Part shown: piece by piece, positions 5,186-6,441 of the stretch
Layout of the letters: each line of letters starts with the position of its first letter
How positions within the stretch are numbered: position 1 is the first letter of the stretch
The notes under the pieces: generated by a model
What the model was told of the DNA's origin: nothing
Seen by the model: the letters and a program-made list of their open reading frames with translations, nothing else
Databases searched by the model: none
DNA from: Bacteroidetes bacterium UBA7688
GTDB taxonomy: Bacteria; Bacteroidota; Bacteroidia; Chitinophagales; Chitinophagaceae
Assembly (NCBI GenBank): GCA_002482815.1
Contig: DLGS01000114.1
Location: 1-6,441, forward strand
DNA: 6,441 nt
Direction: 5' to 3'
Made by a program: the position numbers and the translations under genes

Positions 5186-6441
5186 ATGAACTTAAATAAT
5201 TTCACTATCAAAGCGCAGGAAGTCATTCAGGCTGCCCAGCAACTGGCTTACAATGCGCAGAATTCCAATATAGAAACCGCCCATTTATTACAATCACTAT
5301 TGAATGACGATAATGGTTCAGTATCTTTTTTATTGAAAAAGAATAATGTCAATCTAAATCATGTCAACAATAAGCTACAGGAATTATTAAACCGTTTGCC
5401 AAGAGTTCAGGGGACAGAACCTGCACAGAATATCAGCCGGGATTTGAACAGCGTGGTGTTGCGTAGCTCTGCAAATCTGAAACAATTTAAAGATGAGTTT
5501 GTAAGCGTTGAGCATTTGTTGTTGTCTTTATTGCAGGTAAATGATGAAGTAGGAAAGCTTTTAAAAGATTCAGGACTTACAGAAAAAAACCTCGTTGCTG
5601 CGATTCTTGAATTAAGAAAAGGCAGTACGGTAGATTCTCAAACCGCCGATACACAATTCAATAACCTGAAGCGCTATGCCAAAAACCTGAACGAACTGGC
5701 AAAAGATAACAAGCTCGATCCTGTTATCGGACGTGATGAAGAGATACGCAGGACTTTGCATATCCTTTCGCGCCGTTCCAAAAACAACCCGATTTTAGTA
5801 GGTGAACCCGGCGTTGGTAAAACGGCGATTGTGGAAGGTTTGGCACACCGGATTATCAATGGTGATGTGCCGGACAACCTGAAATCCAAAATTATTTATG
5901 CCCTGGATATGGGCTTGCTGATTGCAGGTGCCAAATATAAAGGTGAGTTTGAGGAAAGGTTGAAAGGGGTCATCAAAGAAGTAGCAGAAAGTGATGGAGA
6001 AATCATCATGTTTATTGATGAGATTCATACCCTGATTGGCGCAGGTGCGGGCGGAGATAGTGCAATGGATGCGGCAAATTTATTGAAACCAGCTTTATCT
6101 CGTGGCGAGTTACACACCATTGGTGCTACAACTTTGAGCGAGTACCAAAAATATATTGAGAAAGATAAAGCCTTGGAACGTCGTTTCCAATCAGTAATGG
6201 TTGATGAGCCAAACGTGCCCGATGCAATTTCGATTCTGAGAGGTATTAAAGAAAAATATGAATTGCACCACGGAGTTCGTATTCAAGACGATGCCGTTAT
6301 TGCTGCTGTTGAATTATCAGACAGATATATTTCAGACCGCTTCTTGCCTGATAAAGCCATTGACTTAATGGATGAGGCTGCTTCTAAACTACGTTTGGAA
6401 ATGGACTCTATGCCAGAAGAGCTTGATGAGCTGAATCGTAG
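5186..6441 (+). CDS. clpB: ATP-dependent disaggregase ClpB (Hsp100), N-terminal part (cut by window end)
   Basis: The frame is open from the ATG at 5186 to the window end (418 codons plus two bases), about half of the usual 860 or so residues. The start MNLNNFTIKAQE is the normal ClpB beginning. The double Clp-N repeat domain covers about residues 1-145. The first AAA+ module follows: Walker A GEPGVGKT at 206-213, pore-loop Tyr251 in KYKGEFEERL, Walker B FIDE at 276-279 with catalytic Glu279, and arginine fingers Arg332/Arg333 in ALERRF. The Walker and pore-loop numbering equals that of E. coli ClpB, so there are no N-terminal indels overall. LRLEMDSMPEELDEL at the end is the beginning of the coiled-coil middle domain, which favours ClpB over ClpA or ClpC. 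In the cytoplasm ClpB, with DnaK/DnaJ/GrpE, threads aggregated proteins through its hexameric pore after heat or other stress. The gene stands alone behind a terminator. Confidence 0.97.
   Translation, partial: MNLNNFTIKAQEVIQAAQQLAYNAQNSNIETAHLLQSLLNDDNGSVSFLLKKNNVNLNHVNNKLQELLNRLPRVQGTEPAQNISRDLNSVVLRSSANLKQFKDEFVSVEHLLLSLLQVNDEVGKLLKDSGLTEKNLVAAILELRKGSTVDSQTADTQFNNLKRYAKNLNELAKDNKLDPVIGRDEEIRRTLHILSRRSKNNPILVGEPGVGKTAIVEGLAHRIINGDVPDNLKSKIIYALDMGLLIAGAKYKGEFEERLKGVIKEVAESDGEIIMFIDEIHTLIGAGAGGDSAMDAANLLKPALSRGELHTIGATTLSEYQKYIEKDKALERRFQSVMVDEPNVPDAISILRGIKEKYELHHGVRIQDDAVIAAVELSDRYISDRFLPDKAIDLMDEAASKLRLEMDSMPEELDELNR

Overview
The window looks like chromosome from a member of the Bacteroidota, probably close to the Chitinophagaceae or sphingobacteria. 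Two proteins end in a type IX secretion (T9SS) type A sorting domain, a system confined to that phylum. A Bacteroidota-type -7 box (TAnnTTTG) precedes one gene, the DNA is AT-rich, Shine-Dalgarno sequences are weak, and the sigma factor and ClpB resemble Bacteroidota forms. The family assignment is inference.

Layout. Positions 1-1106 (minus strand) hold the N-terminal 368 codons of an EnvC-like murein hydrolase activator: signal peptide, long coiled coil and an Asn/Thr/Pro-rich linker. The window ends just where the peptidase (M23/LytM) domain should begin. A 140-bp divergent spacer follows. On the plus strand come a secreted M1-family zinc aminopeptidase with a T9SS sorting domain (1247-3235), an ECF-type sigma factor (3307-3849), and a secreted Omp28/thioredoxin-like protein that also has a T9SS sorting domain (3944-4933). 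A perfect 12-bp stem terminator (4967-5005) closes that block. After a short spacer containing a 25-bp near-palindrome, clpB starts at 5186 and runs off the end of the window, at the start of its coiled-coil middle domain.

How the parts may work together. EnvC-like and ClpB proteins are housekeeping (cell-wall splitting and protein disaggregation). The more interesting unit is the middle block, where a sigma factor with no visible anti-sigma gene sits between two T9SS cargo genes. The same 9-mer, TCCCGTACA, lies just upstream of both the sigma gene and the Omp28-like gene. In each case an ATTAATA box precedes it by 14-15 bp. This is what an autoregulated ECF promoter controlling a neighbouring secreted protein would look like, but it rests on only two sites and needs a genome-wide test. 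No RNA genes, mobile elements, CRISPR arrays or broken genes were seen.
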